A DNA stretch of 64,000 bases, from positions 1,116,001 to 1,180,000 of the forward strand of contig LVKA01000011.1 of NCBI GenBank assembly GCA_001709035.1, in the 5' to 3' direction. Of the stretch, positions 46,835 to 55,355 are shown in pieces; position 1 is the first letter of the stretch, and each line of letters starts with the position of its first letter. The notes below the pieces were generated by a model. It was not told the DNA's origin, searched no databases, and saw only the letters and a list, made by a program, of their open reading frames with translations. The stretch is from Candidatus Thiodiazotropha endoloripes. Lineage in GTDB: Bacteria; Pseudomonadota; Gammaproteobacteria; Chromatiales; Chromatiaceae. The position numbers and the translations under genes were made by a program.

Positions 46835-47890
46835 ATGGAATTCCTTATCAGTCTCTGGGAAGCGCTTCCCTACGAACTTCAATATCTGATCTGGACCATG
46901 ATCAAGATCGTGGCGATTGTCCTGCCGATGATGCTGCTGGTGGCCTACTACACCTACGCGGAACGCAAGATCATCGGTTACATGCAGGTGCGCGTCGGTC
47001 CCAACCGGGTAGGGCCCAAGGGTTGGCTGCAGCCCATTGCGGATGCCTTGAAGTTGATGTTCAAAGAGATCATCATTCCCGCGAATGCCAATAAACTGCT
47101 GTTTCTGATGGCGCCGGCCATCACGCTGGCGCCGGCGTTGGCTGCCTGGGCCGTCTTCCCCTTCGATGAAAAACTGGTGTTTGCAGACATCAATGCGGGT
47201 CTGCTTTACATCCTGGCGCTGACCTCGGTCGGGGTTTATGGGGTGATCATTGGTGGTTGGGCGTCGAATTCAAAATACGCTTTCCTCGGCACCATGCGTT
47301 CCGCGGCACAGATCGTGGCCTACGAGATCGCCATGGGATTTGCCCTGGTCGGGGTTCTGGTGGCTGCCGGCAGCCTCAACCTGGGTGAGATCATCCGCGC
47401 CCAGGAGGGTGGGATCTTCTCCTGGTTCTGGCTACCACTGTTGCCGCTGTTTGCCGTGTATGTGATTTCCGGTGTGGCGGAGACCAACCGCGCCCCGTTT
47501 GACGTGGCGGAAGGTGAATCCGAGATCGTCGCCGGTTTCCATGTGGAATACTCCGGTATGGCCTTTGCGGTCTACTTTCTGGCGGAATACGCCAACATGA
47601 TTCTGATCTCCGCGCTGACGGCGGTGATGTTTTTCGGTGGCTGGCTCTCCCCGTTTCAGGGGTGGCCGGTACTTGGACCTCTATTCGATTGGGTGCCCGG
47701 ATTCTTCTGGTTGGTGATCAAGACCGGGTTCTTCATGTTTCTTTTTCTCTGGCTGCGTGCCACCTTTCCCCGCTACCGCTATGACCAGATCATGCGACTC
47801 GGTTGGAAGGTGTTCATTCCGATTACCATTGTCTGGATTGCAGTGGTCGGCCTGGCAGTGGTCTATCAAGTACCCTGGTGGTTCGACTGA
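46835..47890 (+). CDS. nuoH: NADH-quinone oxidoreductase subunit H
   Basis: 351 aa, eight predicted membrane helices. Joins the peripheral and membrane arms and lines the quinone tunnel. [20 protein letters not shown] and [20 protein letters not shown] are the classic signatures. Confidence 0.98.
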   Translation: MEFLISLWEALPYELQYLIWTMIKIVAIVLPMMLLVAYYTYAERKIIGYMQVRVGPNRVGPKGWLQPIADALKLMFKEIIIPANANKLLFLMAPAITLAPALAAWAVFPFDEKLVFADINAGLLYILALTSVGVYGVIIGGWASNSKYAFLGTMRSAAQIVAYEIAMGFALVGVLVAAGSLNLGEIIRAQEGGIFSWFWLPLLPLFAVYVISGVAETNRAPFDVAEGESEIVAGFHVEYSGMAFAVYFLAEYANMILISALTAVMFFGGWLSPFQGWPVLGPLFDWVPGFFWLVIKTGFFMFLFLWLRATFPRYRYDQIMRLGWKVFIPITIVWIAVVGLAVVYQVPWWFD

Positions 47891-47898
47891 GGTCTTCT

Positions 47899-48387
47899 AT
47901 GAACGTGTTTAAAAACTATTTCAAGAGCCTTTTTCTGCTGGAGCTGTTCCGTGGACTGAGTGTGACAGGGCGTTACCTGTTCCGTAAGAAGTTCACCATC
48001 ATGTATCCAGAAGAGAAAGCGCCGGTCTCCCCCCGCTTTCGTGGATTGCACGCCTTGCGCCGCTATCCCAACGGTGAGGAGCGCTGTATCGCCTGTAAGC
48101 TCTGCGAAGCGACCTGTCCGGCGCTGGCGATCACCATCGAAGCGGAACCCAGGGAGGATGGCTCCCGGCGGACCACCCGCTACGATATCGATCTGTTCAA
48201 GTGCATCTATTGCGGTTATTGCCAGGAGGCCTGTCCGGTGGATGCCATCGTTGAGACGCGAATCTATGAGTACCACTTCGAGAATCGCGGTGAGAACATC
48301 ATGACCAAGGAGAAGTTGTTGGCAGTGGGTGATAAATGTGAAGCGCAGCTGGCTGCGGATATCGAAGCCCAGGCGAAAGTTCGCTGA
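47899..48387 (+). CDS. nuoI: NADH-quinone oxidoreductase subunit I
   Basis: 162 aa ferredoxin-like subunit with two 4Fe-4S clusters: [12 protein letters not shown] and [12 protein letters not shown]. The start is the ATG at 47899 ([12 protein letters not shown]) with GAGG upstream; the frame extends back into nuoH but without meaning. Confidence 0.98.
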   Translation: MNVFKNYFKSLFLLELFRGLSVTGRYLFRKKFTIMYPEEKAPVSPRFRGLHALRRYPNGEERCIACKLCEATCPALAITIEAEPREDGSRRTTRYDIDLFKCIYCGYCQEACPVDAIVETRIYEYHFENRGENIMTKEKLLAVGDKCEAQLAADIEAQAKVR

Positions 48388-48423
48388 CCCACAGGCAACC
48401 TTGGAGATAACGGGAATCCGTAT

Positions 48424-49029
48424 ATGACACTTGAAAAGCTGATTTTTTATGTACTGGCAGCTGTCGTTCTGGCGGCGGCAGTGATGGTGGTGACCCGACG
48501 CAACCCGGTTCATTCGGCGCTGTTTCTGATCCTCGCCTTCTTTGCCAGCAGCGGCATCTGGTTATTGGCGGAAGCGGAGTTTCTCGCCATCGTGCTGGTG
48601 TTGGTCTACGTGGGTGCGGTCATGGTGCTGTTCCTGTTCGTGCTGATGATGTTGGATATCGATATTGCGGTACTGAGGTCCGGATTCATCAAGATGCTGC
48701 CGCTCGGGGTGGTGATGGCGATAGCCATGGCCGCGGAACTGATTCTGATCGTCGGGCCAGGCAACTTCGGCCTGGAAAAATACGCCGCTCCGGCCAGACA
48801 CGCCGCCGATTATAGCAATACCGAAGAGCTGGGCAGCGTACTCTATACCGTCTACATGTACCCCTTCGAGATAGCGGCGGTGATCCTGCTGGTGGCGATC
48901 ATTGCAGCGATTGGATTGACCATGCGGCGGCGCACCGATACCAAGTTTATCGATCCGTCTACCCAGGTTGTGATCAAGAAGGGGGACGATCGCATCCGAA
49001 TGGTCTCCATGGACGCGGAAAAAGGCTAA
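48424..49029 (+). CDS. nuoJ: NADH-quinone oxidoreductase subunit J
   Basis: 201 aa, five membrane helices, with [20 protein letters not shown] and [19 protein letters not shown]. Proton-channel region subunit of Complex I. Confidence 0.97.
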   Translation: MTLEKLIFYVLAAVVLAAAVMVVTRRNPVHSALFLILAFFASSGIWLLAEAEFLAIVLVLVYVGAVMVLFLFVLMMLDIDIAVLRSGFIKMLPLGVVMAIAMAAELILIVGPGNFGLEKYAAPARHAADYSNTEELGSVLYTVYMYPFEIAAVILLVAIIAAIGLTMRRRTDTKFIDPSTQVVIKKGDDRIRMVSMDAEKG

Positions 49030-49033
49030 CGAC

Positions 49034-49339
49034 ATGATTGCACTTTCAGACTATCTGATCCTTGGCGCCATCCTCTTCGCTATCAGTGTGGCGGGGATCT
49101 TCATCAACCGCAAAAACGTCATCGTGCTGTTGATGTGTGTGGAGCTGATGTTGTTGGCGGTGAATATCAACTTTGTCGCATTTTCCCATTTTCTCCAGGA
49201 TACGGCAGGGCAGGTGTTCGTATTCTTCATCCTCACGGTGGCGGCCGCTGAAGCAGCGATCGGCTTGGCCATACTGGTGGTGCTGTTCCGCAGCAAACGC
49301 AGTATCAACGTCGAGGATATGGATGCCCTGAAGGGTTGA
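49034..49339 (+). CDS. nuoK: NADH-quinone oxidoreductase subunit K
   Basis: 101 aa, three helices; the conserved membrane glutamate is in [19 protein letters not shown]. Starts 4 bp after nuoJ. Followed by the short inverted-repeat cassette, not directly by nuoL. Confidence 0.97.
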   Translation: MIALSDYLILGAILFAISVAGIFINRKNVIVLLMCVELMLLAVNINFVAFSHFLQDTAGQVFVFFILTVAAAEAAIGLAILVVLFRSKRSINVEDMDALKG

Positions 49340-49349
49340 TTGATAAGAA

Positions 49350-49508
49350 GTCCGCAAATGAATGCTGATGAACGCAAAGATGGTTTGTGGTTATTGGCGA
49401 AGTTATACGGACTGGATATACAGAATTGAAACATAGGTTAATGAAAGTCGGTAAATGAAAACGCTTACGCATAAACACACTTGCGATCATCAGCGTTCAT
49501 TCACGGAC
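49350..49508. mobile_element. 159-bp gene-less inverted-repeat cassette between nuoK and nuoL
   Basis: The left end (49350-49377) begins GTCCGCAAATGAATGCTG and the right end, read on the other strand (49508 back to 49481), begins GTCCGTGAATGAACGCTG; 24 of 28 positions match. The ends closely resemble those of the carA/carB cassette. The inner 100 bp have no open frame or visible GxxExxY remnant. It starts 10 bp after the nuoK stop and ends 22 bp before nuoL, interrupting an otherwise tightly packed operon. Confidence 0.75.
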
Positions 49509-49530
49509 CAAATTTAAGAAGAAACGGTTT

Positions 49531-51519
49531 ATGGAAAATATCTATCTGACAATCGTATTGGCGCCTCTGGTCGGCGCGATATTGGCCGGTTTCTTTGGCA
49601 GTACGTTGGGGCGCAAGGGGTCGCACTGGGTCACCAGTACCGGGGTCGGCATCTCCGCCTTGCTCTCGCTCTATGTACTGAAAGGCTTTATGTACGATGG
49701 CCTGGAGACCTTCAACGGTACGGTCTACACCTGGATGGTGAGCGGTGGACTGAGCATGGAGGTGGGCTTTCTGGTCGACCATCTGACGGCGGTGATGATC
49801 ACTGTGGTCACCTTCGTCTCTTTCTGTGTACATATCTACACCATCGGCTACATGGCGGATGATGAGCACAACTGGCCAAAGACCAGTCTGGCCGGTAAAA
49901 ACAGTTATCAGCGCTTCTTCAGCTACATCTCTCTGTTTACCTTCTCCATGTTGATGTTGGTTATGGCCAACAACTTCATGCAGCTGTTTTTCGGCTGGGA
50001 GGCCGTTGGTCTGGTCTCCTATCTGCTGATCGGTTTCTGGTCGGTCAGACCCACGGCGATCTTCGCCAATCTGAAGGCCTTTCTGGTCAACCGGGTGGGT
50101 GATTTCGGTTTCATTCTCGGCATTGCCGCGATTGTCATGTACACCAACAGTCTCGATTATGCCGAAGTGTTTGCGTTGGCGCCGGGACTGGTCGATACCC
50201 AGGTCCAGATCTGGGGTGACAGCAGCTGGTCACTGATGACCGTGATCGGCATTCTGCTGTTTATCGGTGCGATGGGTAAATCGGCTCAGGTACCGCTGCA
50301 TGTCTGGCTGCCCGACTCCATGGAAGGCCCGACCCCGATCTCAGCACTGATCCATGCGGCCACCATGGTCACCGCCGGTATCTTTATGGTGGCGCGTATG
50401 TCACCGCTGTATGAGCTCTCCGAGACAGCCCTCAGTTTCATCCTGGTGATCGGCGCCACCACCGCCTTCTTCACCGGTCTGATCGGTATTGTGCAGAACG
50501 ATATCAAACGGGTGGTGGCCTACTCGACCCTGTCGCAGCTGGGTTACATGATGGTGGCTTTGGGCGCCTCCGCCTATGCCGCCGGCATCTTCCACCTGAT
50601 GACCCACGCCTTCTTCAAGGCGCTGCTGTTCCTTGCTGCCGGTTCAGTCATCATTGGCATGCACCATGATCAGGATATCCGCAACATGGGTGGGGTGCGC
50701 AAATACATGCCGATCACCTACTGGACCTCATTGCTCGGTTCCCTGGCCCTGATCGGTTTTCCCGGCTTCTCCGGTTTCTTCTCCAAGGATGCGATTATCG
50801 AGGCCGTGCATCACTCAACCATAGCCGGTTCCGGCTATGCCTATTGGCTGGTGCTGGCCGGTGTGTTTGTCACCGCCCTCTACAGCTTCCGTATGTTCTT
50901 CCTGGTGTTCCACGGTGAAGGCCCCCGTGACGAACATGCCAAGGCGCATCTCCATGAATCACCCAAGGTGGTGACCATACCGCTGATTCTGCTCGCCATC
51001 CCCTCGGTGTTCCTTGGTTACCTGACCATTGACGCGATGCTGTTCGGCGACTGGTTCAAAGATGCACTCTATGTGCTGCCCGAGCACGATACGCTGGCGG
51101 CGGTACAGACGATGGTTCACAGTGGCAATGGCATGCTGGCGCATACCTATGCAAGCTACGCCTTCTATCTGGCGATGGCCGGACTGGCTCTGGCTTTCTA
51201 TCTCTATATGATGAATCCCGCCCTGGCGGAGAAGATTAAAAATACCCTGGCGCCGCTACACACGATGCTGGATAAGAAATATTGGTTTGATGAGGTCTAC
51301 CAAGCCGTGTTTGCCGCAGGCAGCCGGGGTATTGGCAAGTTCCTCTGGCTGGTCGGTGACCGGGGCCTGATTGACGGATTGGCGGTGAATGGCTCCGCCC
51401 ATACCGTGGGTTGGCTGGCTTCGATCGTACGCCACGTCCAGACCGGTTACCTCTATCACTACGCCATTGCCATGATTCTGGGTCTGCTGCTGTTGCTGAC
51501 CTGGTTTGTATATCTATAA
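49531..51519 (+). CDS. nuoL: NADH-quinone oxidoreductase subunit L
   Basis: 662 aa antiporter-like proton-pumping subunit with about 16 helices and the long lateral helix. FFGWEAVGLVSYLLIGFW, PLHVWLPDSMEGPTPISALI and HAATMVTAGIFMVAR are present, with the key Lys and Glu residues of the family. Confidence 0.98.
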   Translation: MENIYLTIVLAPLVGAILAGFFGSTLGRKGSHWVTSTGVGISALLSLYVLKGFMYDGLETFNGTVYTWMVSGGLSMEVGFLVDHLTAVMITVVTFVSFCVHIYTIGYMADDEHNWPKTSLAGKNSYQRFFSYISLFTFSMLMLVMANNFMQLFFGWEAVGLVSYLLIGFWSVRPTAIFANLKAFLVNRVGDFGFILGIAAIVMYTNSLDYAEVFALAPGLVDTQVQIWGDSSWSLMTVIGILLFIGAMGKSAQVPLHVWLPDSMEGPTPISALIHAATMVTAGIFMVARMSPLYELSETALSFILVIGATTAFFTGLIGIVQNDIKRVVAYSTLSQLGYMMVALGASAYAAGIFHLMTHAFFKALLFLAAGSVIIGMHHDQDIRNMGGVRKYMPITYWTSLLGSLALIGFPGFSGFFSKDAIIEAVHHSTIAGSGYAYWLVLAGVFVTALYSFRMFFLVFHGEGPRDEHAKAHLHESPKVVTIPLILLAIPSVFLGYLTIDAMLFGDWFKDALYVLPEHDTLAAVQTMVHSGNGMLAHTYASYAFYLAMAGLALAFYLYMMNPALAEKIKNTLAPLHTMLDKKYWFDEVYQAVFAAGSRGIGKFLWLVGDRGLIDGLAVNGSAHTVGWLASIVRHVQTGYLYHYAIAMILGLLLLLTWFVYL

Positions 51520-51531
51520 AGGACGTTGAGC

Positions 51532-53046
51532 ATGATTGCCGATTGGCCCATCCTAAGTCTTACGGTCTGGCTGCCCATCGTGGGTGGCTTCATGGTGCTT
51601 GCCAGTGGCGACCGGGAAGCGAACGCCACCAAGTGGACCGCCCTGACCATCGCCATTCTGACCTTCATTGTCAGCCTGCCTCTCTGGTTCGCGTTCGACA
51701 GCGCCACGGCAGATATGCAGTTTGTCGAGCGGGTGCCCTGGGTTCCCGGTTTCGATATCGAGTACTACATGGGTGTGGACGGCATCTCCATGCCGCTGAT
51801 CATTCTCACCACCTTCATCACCCCGCTGGTTGTGATCGCCGGTTGGGAAGTGATCCAGTATCGTCCCTCCCAATACATGGCTGCCTTCCTGATCATGGAA
51901 GGTGTGATGGTCGGTGTCTTCTCCGCGCTGGACGCGATGCTGTTCTATGTCTTCTGGGAAGCGATGCTGATTCCCATGTTCCTGATCATCGGGGTCTGGG
52001 GTGGACCGAACCGGGTCTACGCCACCATCAAGTTCTTCCTCTATACCTTTTTCGGTTCGGTGTTCATGCTGGTCGCCCTGATCTACATGTATTTCCAGTC
52101 CGGCAGCTTCGATATCCTCGGTTTCCATACCCTCAAGCTTGGGCTGACCGAACAGATCCTGATCTTCATCGCCTTCCTGCTCGCGTTTGCGGTGAAAGTG
52201 CCGATGTGGCCGGTTCATACCTGGTTGCCTGACGCACACGTGGAAGCGCCCACCGGTGGGTCGGTGATCCTGGCGGCGATCATGCTGAAGATCGGTGGCT
52301 ACGGTTTTCTCCGTTTCAGCCTGCCGATCACGCCGGACGCCAGCCATACCCTGGATTGGCTGATCATTGGCATGTCATTGATCGCTGTGGTCTACATCGG
52401 TTTTGTGGCGCTGATCCAGCAGGACATGAAAAAACTCATCGCCTACTCGTCGATCGCCCATATGGGTTTTGTCACCCTCGGCTTCTTTATCGTCTTTATC
52501 ATCAGTCAGAACAGTGATAACAGTGCTGGTGCAGTACTCGGTATCGAGGGAGGCATGGTTCAGATGGTATCCCATGGCTTCATCTCTGCCGCCATGTTCC
52601 TCTGCGTCGGTGTGCTCTACGATCGTTTGCACAGTCGGGAGATCAAAGATTACGGCGGGGTGGTGAACACCATGCCGGTATTCGCCGCCTTCATGGTCTT
52701 CTTTGCGATGGCCAATGCGGGGCTGCCCGGCACCTCCGGTTTTGTCGGTGAGTTCATGGTCATCCTGGCCAGTTTCCAGGCCGACTTCTGGTACGCATTC
52801 CTGGCGGCAACCACCTTGATTATCGGCGCCGCCTATACCCTATGGATGGTCAAGCGGGTGGTCTTCGGTGATGTCACTTCCGATGGTGTGGCTTCGCTTG
52901 AGGATATGAACCGACGTGAATTCATTGTCCTGGGCACCCTGGCAGCAGCGGTATTGTTGCTGGGTTTGTGGCCCGCACCCCTGGTTGAAGTGATGGACGC
53001 CTCTGTCAACAACCTGCTGCAGCATATAGCTGTGTCCAAGTTATAA
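51532..53046 (+). CDS. nuoM: NADH-quinone oxidoreductase subunit M
   Basis: 504 aa antiporter-like subunit. YVFWEAMLIPMFLIIGVWGG, VKVPMWPVHTWLPDAHVEAP and IAYSSIAHMGFVTLG are typical. The ATG at 51532 has GGACG 8 bases upstream; a TTG at 51526 is the alternative. Confidence 0.97.
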   Translation: MIADWPILSLTVWLPIVGGFMVLASGDREANATKWTALTIAILTFIVSLPLWFAFDSATADMQFVERVPWVPGFDIEYYMGVDGISMPLIILTTFITPLVVIAGWEVIQYRPSQYMAAFLIMEGVMVGVFSALDAMLFYVFWEAMLIPMFLIIGVWGGPNRVYATIKFFLYTFFGSVFMLVALIYMYFQSGSFDILGFHTLKLGLTEQILIFIAFLLAFAVKVPMWPVHTWLPDAHVEAPTGGSVILAAIMLKIGGYGFLRFSLPITPDASHTLDWLIIGMSLIAVVYIGFVALIQQDMKKLIAYSSIAHMGFVTLGFFIVFIISQNSDNSAGAVLGIEGGMVQMVSHGFISAAMFLCVGVLYDRLHSREIKDYGGVVNTMPVFAAFMVFFAMANAGLPGTSGFVGEFMVILASFQADFWYAFLAATTLIIGAAYTLWMVKRVVFGDVTSDGVASLEDMNRREFIVLGTLAAAVLLLGLWPAPLVEVMDASVNNLLQHIAVSKL

Positions 53047-53076
53047 CCTGACGGAGCCTGACTCGGTAGCGAAATC

Positions 53077-54525
53077 ATGCAATTCGATGCAACACAACTG
53101 ATCCCGGTCTTACCGGAAATTTCCTTGCTGACCCTGGCCTGTTTGGTCCTGTTGGTTGATCTTTTCATCCGTGAAGAGCAACGCATCGCCAGCTATGTCA
53201 TCACCCAGGTGGGTCTGCTGGTCACCGTGGCGGTCACCCTGGCCGTGGCCAGTTCCGAGACCCAGATTCTGTTCGATGGCAGCTACATCCGGGATCCCAT
53301 GAGCGATCTGCTGAAGGTTGGAGTGCTGCTGGTTACGTTTATCTCCTTTCTCTATGCCAAGGACTATCTGATCCAACGGGATCTGTTCAAGGGAGAGTTC
53401 TACACCCTCGGCCTGTTTGCGGTTCTGGGTATGACAGTGATGATCTCCGCCAACAGTTTTCTCACCATCTATCTTGGCTTGGAGCTGCTGGCTCTCTGTC
53501 TGTATGCCCTGGTCGCCTTCAATCGTGATTCTCCCGAGGGTGCTGAGGCGGGCATGAAGTACTTTGTGCTGGGTGCACTGGCCTCGGGTATGCTGCTCTA
53601 CGGCATATCCATGATCTACGGCACCACCGGCACGCTGCAGTTCGATGAGCTGGCAAAAGTTGTGAGCAAGGGGGACATGAACGAGATCGTGATGATCTTC
53701 GGTATCGTCTTTCTGGTAATCGGCTTGGCCTTCAAGCTGGGTGCAGTACCTTTTCATATGTGGGTGCCCGATGTCTACCACGGTGCACCGACCGCAGTGG
53801 TCGCGTTTCTTGCCAGTGCCCCGAAAATCGCCGCCTTCGCTCTGGCGATGCGCTTACTGGTGGATGGCCTGGCTGAGCTGAATGGTGGCTGGCAGGGCTG
53901 GCAGGGGATGCTGATCATCCTGGCGGTGCTCTCCATGGGTGTGGGTAATCTGATTGCCATCGCGCAGACCAACATCAAACGTATGCTGGCCTACTCAACC
54001 ATATCCCACGTGGGTTTCATCATGCTGGGCATCCTTGCAGGGACCAAAGAGGGCTATACCGCAGCCATGTTCTACACCCTGGTCTACGCACTGATGTCGG
54101 CTGGTGCCTTCGGTATCATCATTGCCCTCAGCCGCAAAGGCTTCGAGGCTGAGAATCTGGATGATATGAAGGGCCTGAATCAGCGTAATCCCTGGTTTGC
54201 CGGAATGATGCTGCTGCTGATGTTCTCCATGGCCGGCGTACCCCCTACCGTGGGCTTTTTCGCCAAACTGTTCGTTCTCGATGCGGTTGTTTCGGTAGAC
54301 CTGACCTGGCTGGCCCTGGTCGGTGTGGCCTTCTCGATCATCGGCGCCTTCTACTACATCCGTGTGGTCAAGCTGATCTATTTCGATCAGCCAGAGGATG
54401 AAACACCGCTCTCAATCGGGGTGGACACTCAGGTGATGCTCTCCATCAATGGTCTCTCCATGCTGGTGCTGGGACTTTTCCCCGCAGGCCTGCTGTCTCT
54501 CTGTGCTGCAGCGATAGGCAGCTGA
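53077..54525 (+). CDS. nuoN: NADH-quinone oxidoreductase subunit N
   Basis: 482 aa, last antiporter-like subunit and last gene of the operon. YLGLELLALCLYALVAF, GAVPFHMWVPDVYHGAPTAV and RMLAYSTISHVGFIMLG are present. Confidence 0.97.
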   Translation: MQFDATQLIPVLPEISLLTLACLVLLVDLFIREEQRIASYVITQVGLLVTVAVTLAVASSETQILFDGSYIRDPMSDLLKVGVLLVTFISFLYAKDYLIQRDLFKGEFYTLGLFAVLGMTVMISANSFLTIYLGLELLALCLYALVAFNRDSPEGAEAGMKYFVLGALASGMLLYGISMIYGTTGTLQFDELAKVVSKGDMNEIVMIFGIVFLVIGLAFKLGAVPFHMWVPDVYHGAPTAVVAFLASAPKIAAFALAMRLLVDGLAELNGGWQGWQGMLIILAVLSMGVGNLIAIAQTNIKRMLAYSTISHVGFIMLGILAGTKEGYTAAMFYTLVYALMSAGAFGIIIALSRKGFEAENLDDMKGLNQRNPWFAGMMLLLMFSMAGVPPTVGFFAKLFVLDAVVSVDLTWLALVGVAFSIIGAFYYIRVVKLIYFDQPEDETPLSIGVDTQVMLSINGLSMLVLGLFPAGLLSLCAAAIGS

Positions 54526-54548
54526 CCCCAGCTTCTGGCCAGTTGATT

Positions 54549-54611
54549 CGAGGTGATTCATCCTGGGTCACCTCGCAAATCCCTCAAGGGTAGATCTGTT
54601 TAGGCTTTTTT
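54549..54611 (+). terminator. Probable nuo operon terminator region
   Basis: CGAGGTGA and TCACCTCG form a perfect 8-bp stem (54549-54575) 24 bp after nuoN. A run of eight T lies a little further (54606-54613), too far for a classical terminator, so termination here is likely but not certain. Confidence 0.5.
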
Positions 54612-54749
54612 TTCCAGTTTTTTCTGTCTGAAAAAGCGTTGAAATTTCTGCCTTTCCGGGCTGTCTAATCTAATGTTTCAAATCTTTTAAAATTTTTTTA
54701 TAAAGGGCTTGTCATCCAGGTCCATCACAGGTAGTATTCCCCACCTTGA

Positions 54750-54826
<77 letters not shown>

Positions 54827-54834
54827 ACAATTGA

Positions 54835-54880
54835 AAAGGCCTGAAATACGCTAGCTATAGTGGTGTTTCGGGCCTTTTTC
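54835..54880 (+). terminator. Rho-independent terminator of tRNA-fMet
   Basis: AAAGGCCTGAAA pairs with TTTCGGGCCTTT (one G-U) around a 19-base loop, ending in a T run. Confidence 0.85.
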
Positions 54881-55355
54881 TTTTCAGTCGAAATCACACC
54901 CATCTGCTGTTTTTCGTCGGCTCTTCCAGGTGCCGGTTTTCCCAGTATTCAGTGGAGCCAAACAGCTCTGGTGATATGAGAAAGCCAATCACACAGTTTT
55001 TCTGAGACATTGAAGTGGTGGAACCCGGTCTTCTTTATGAAACACCTGGGTGCCAGAAATTGACACGCATTGATCCGATCGATTTCGCGATAGCGTTAGT
55101 TTGAAAGTACGACGCACGATCGTCAGATAATCGGGGAACGCCTCTTTTCATTTGAGTGGGTAAGCGGGAAAAGTCACCTTTGGAAAATGATGATTGGAAA
55201 AAAGTGACTCACTTTGTTTTCTTGATTAACCGGCACACAGGTCCCCTGAATATCTTATGTTTCAGTCGCTGACAAGATATTAGGGGATACAGTTTGTTTT
55301 TTATCCAGGCAGATGGCCAAGTACAACACTCCTCTTGCTCATCAGACGCTTTTCA
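54881..55355. other. Intergenic, no gene seen
   Basis: 475 bp of moderate AT content between the tRNA terminator and the 3' end of the lipoprotein gene. No open frame of note and no hairpin with U tract that I can see. Confidence 0.5.

Noticed and set aside
40202-54525. Split or missing Complex I subunits
   Set aside because: All fourteen subunits are present and intact; nuoC and nuoD are separate genes, which is common outside enteric bacteria.
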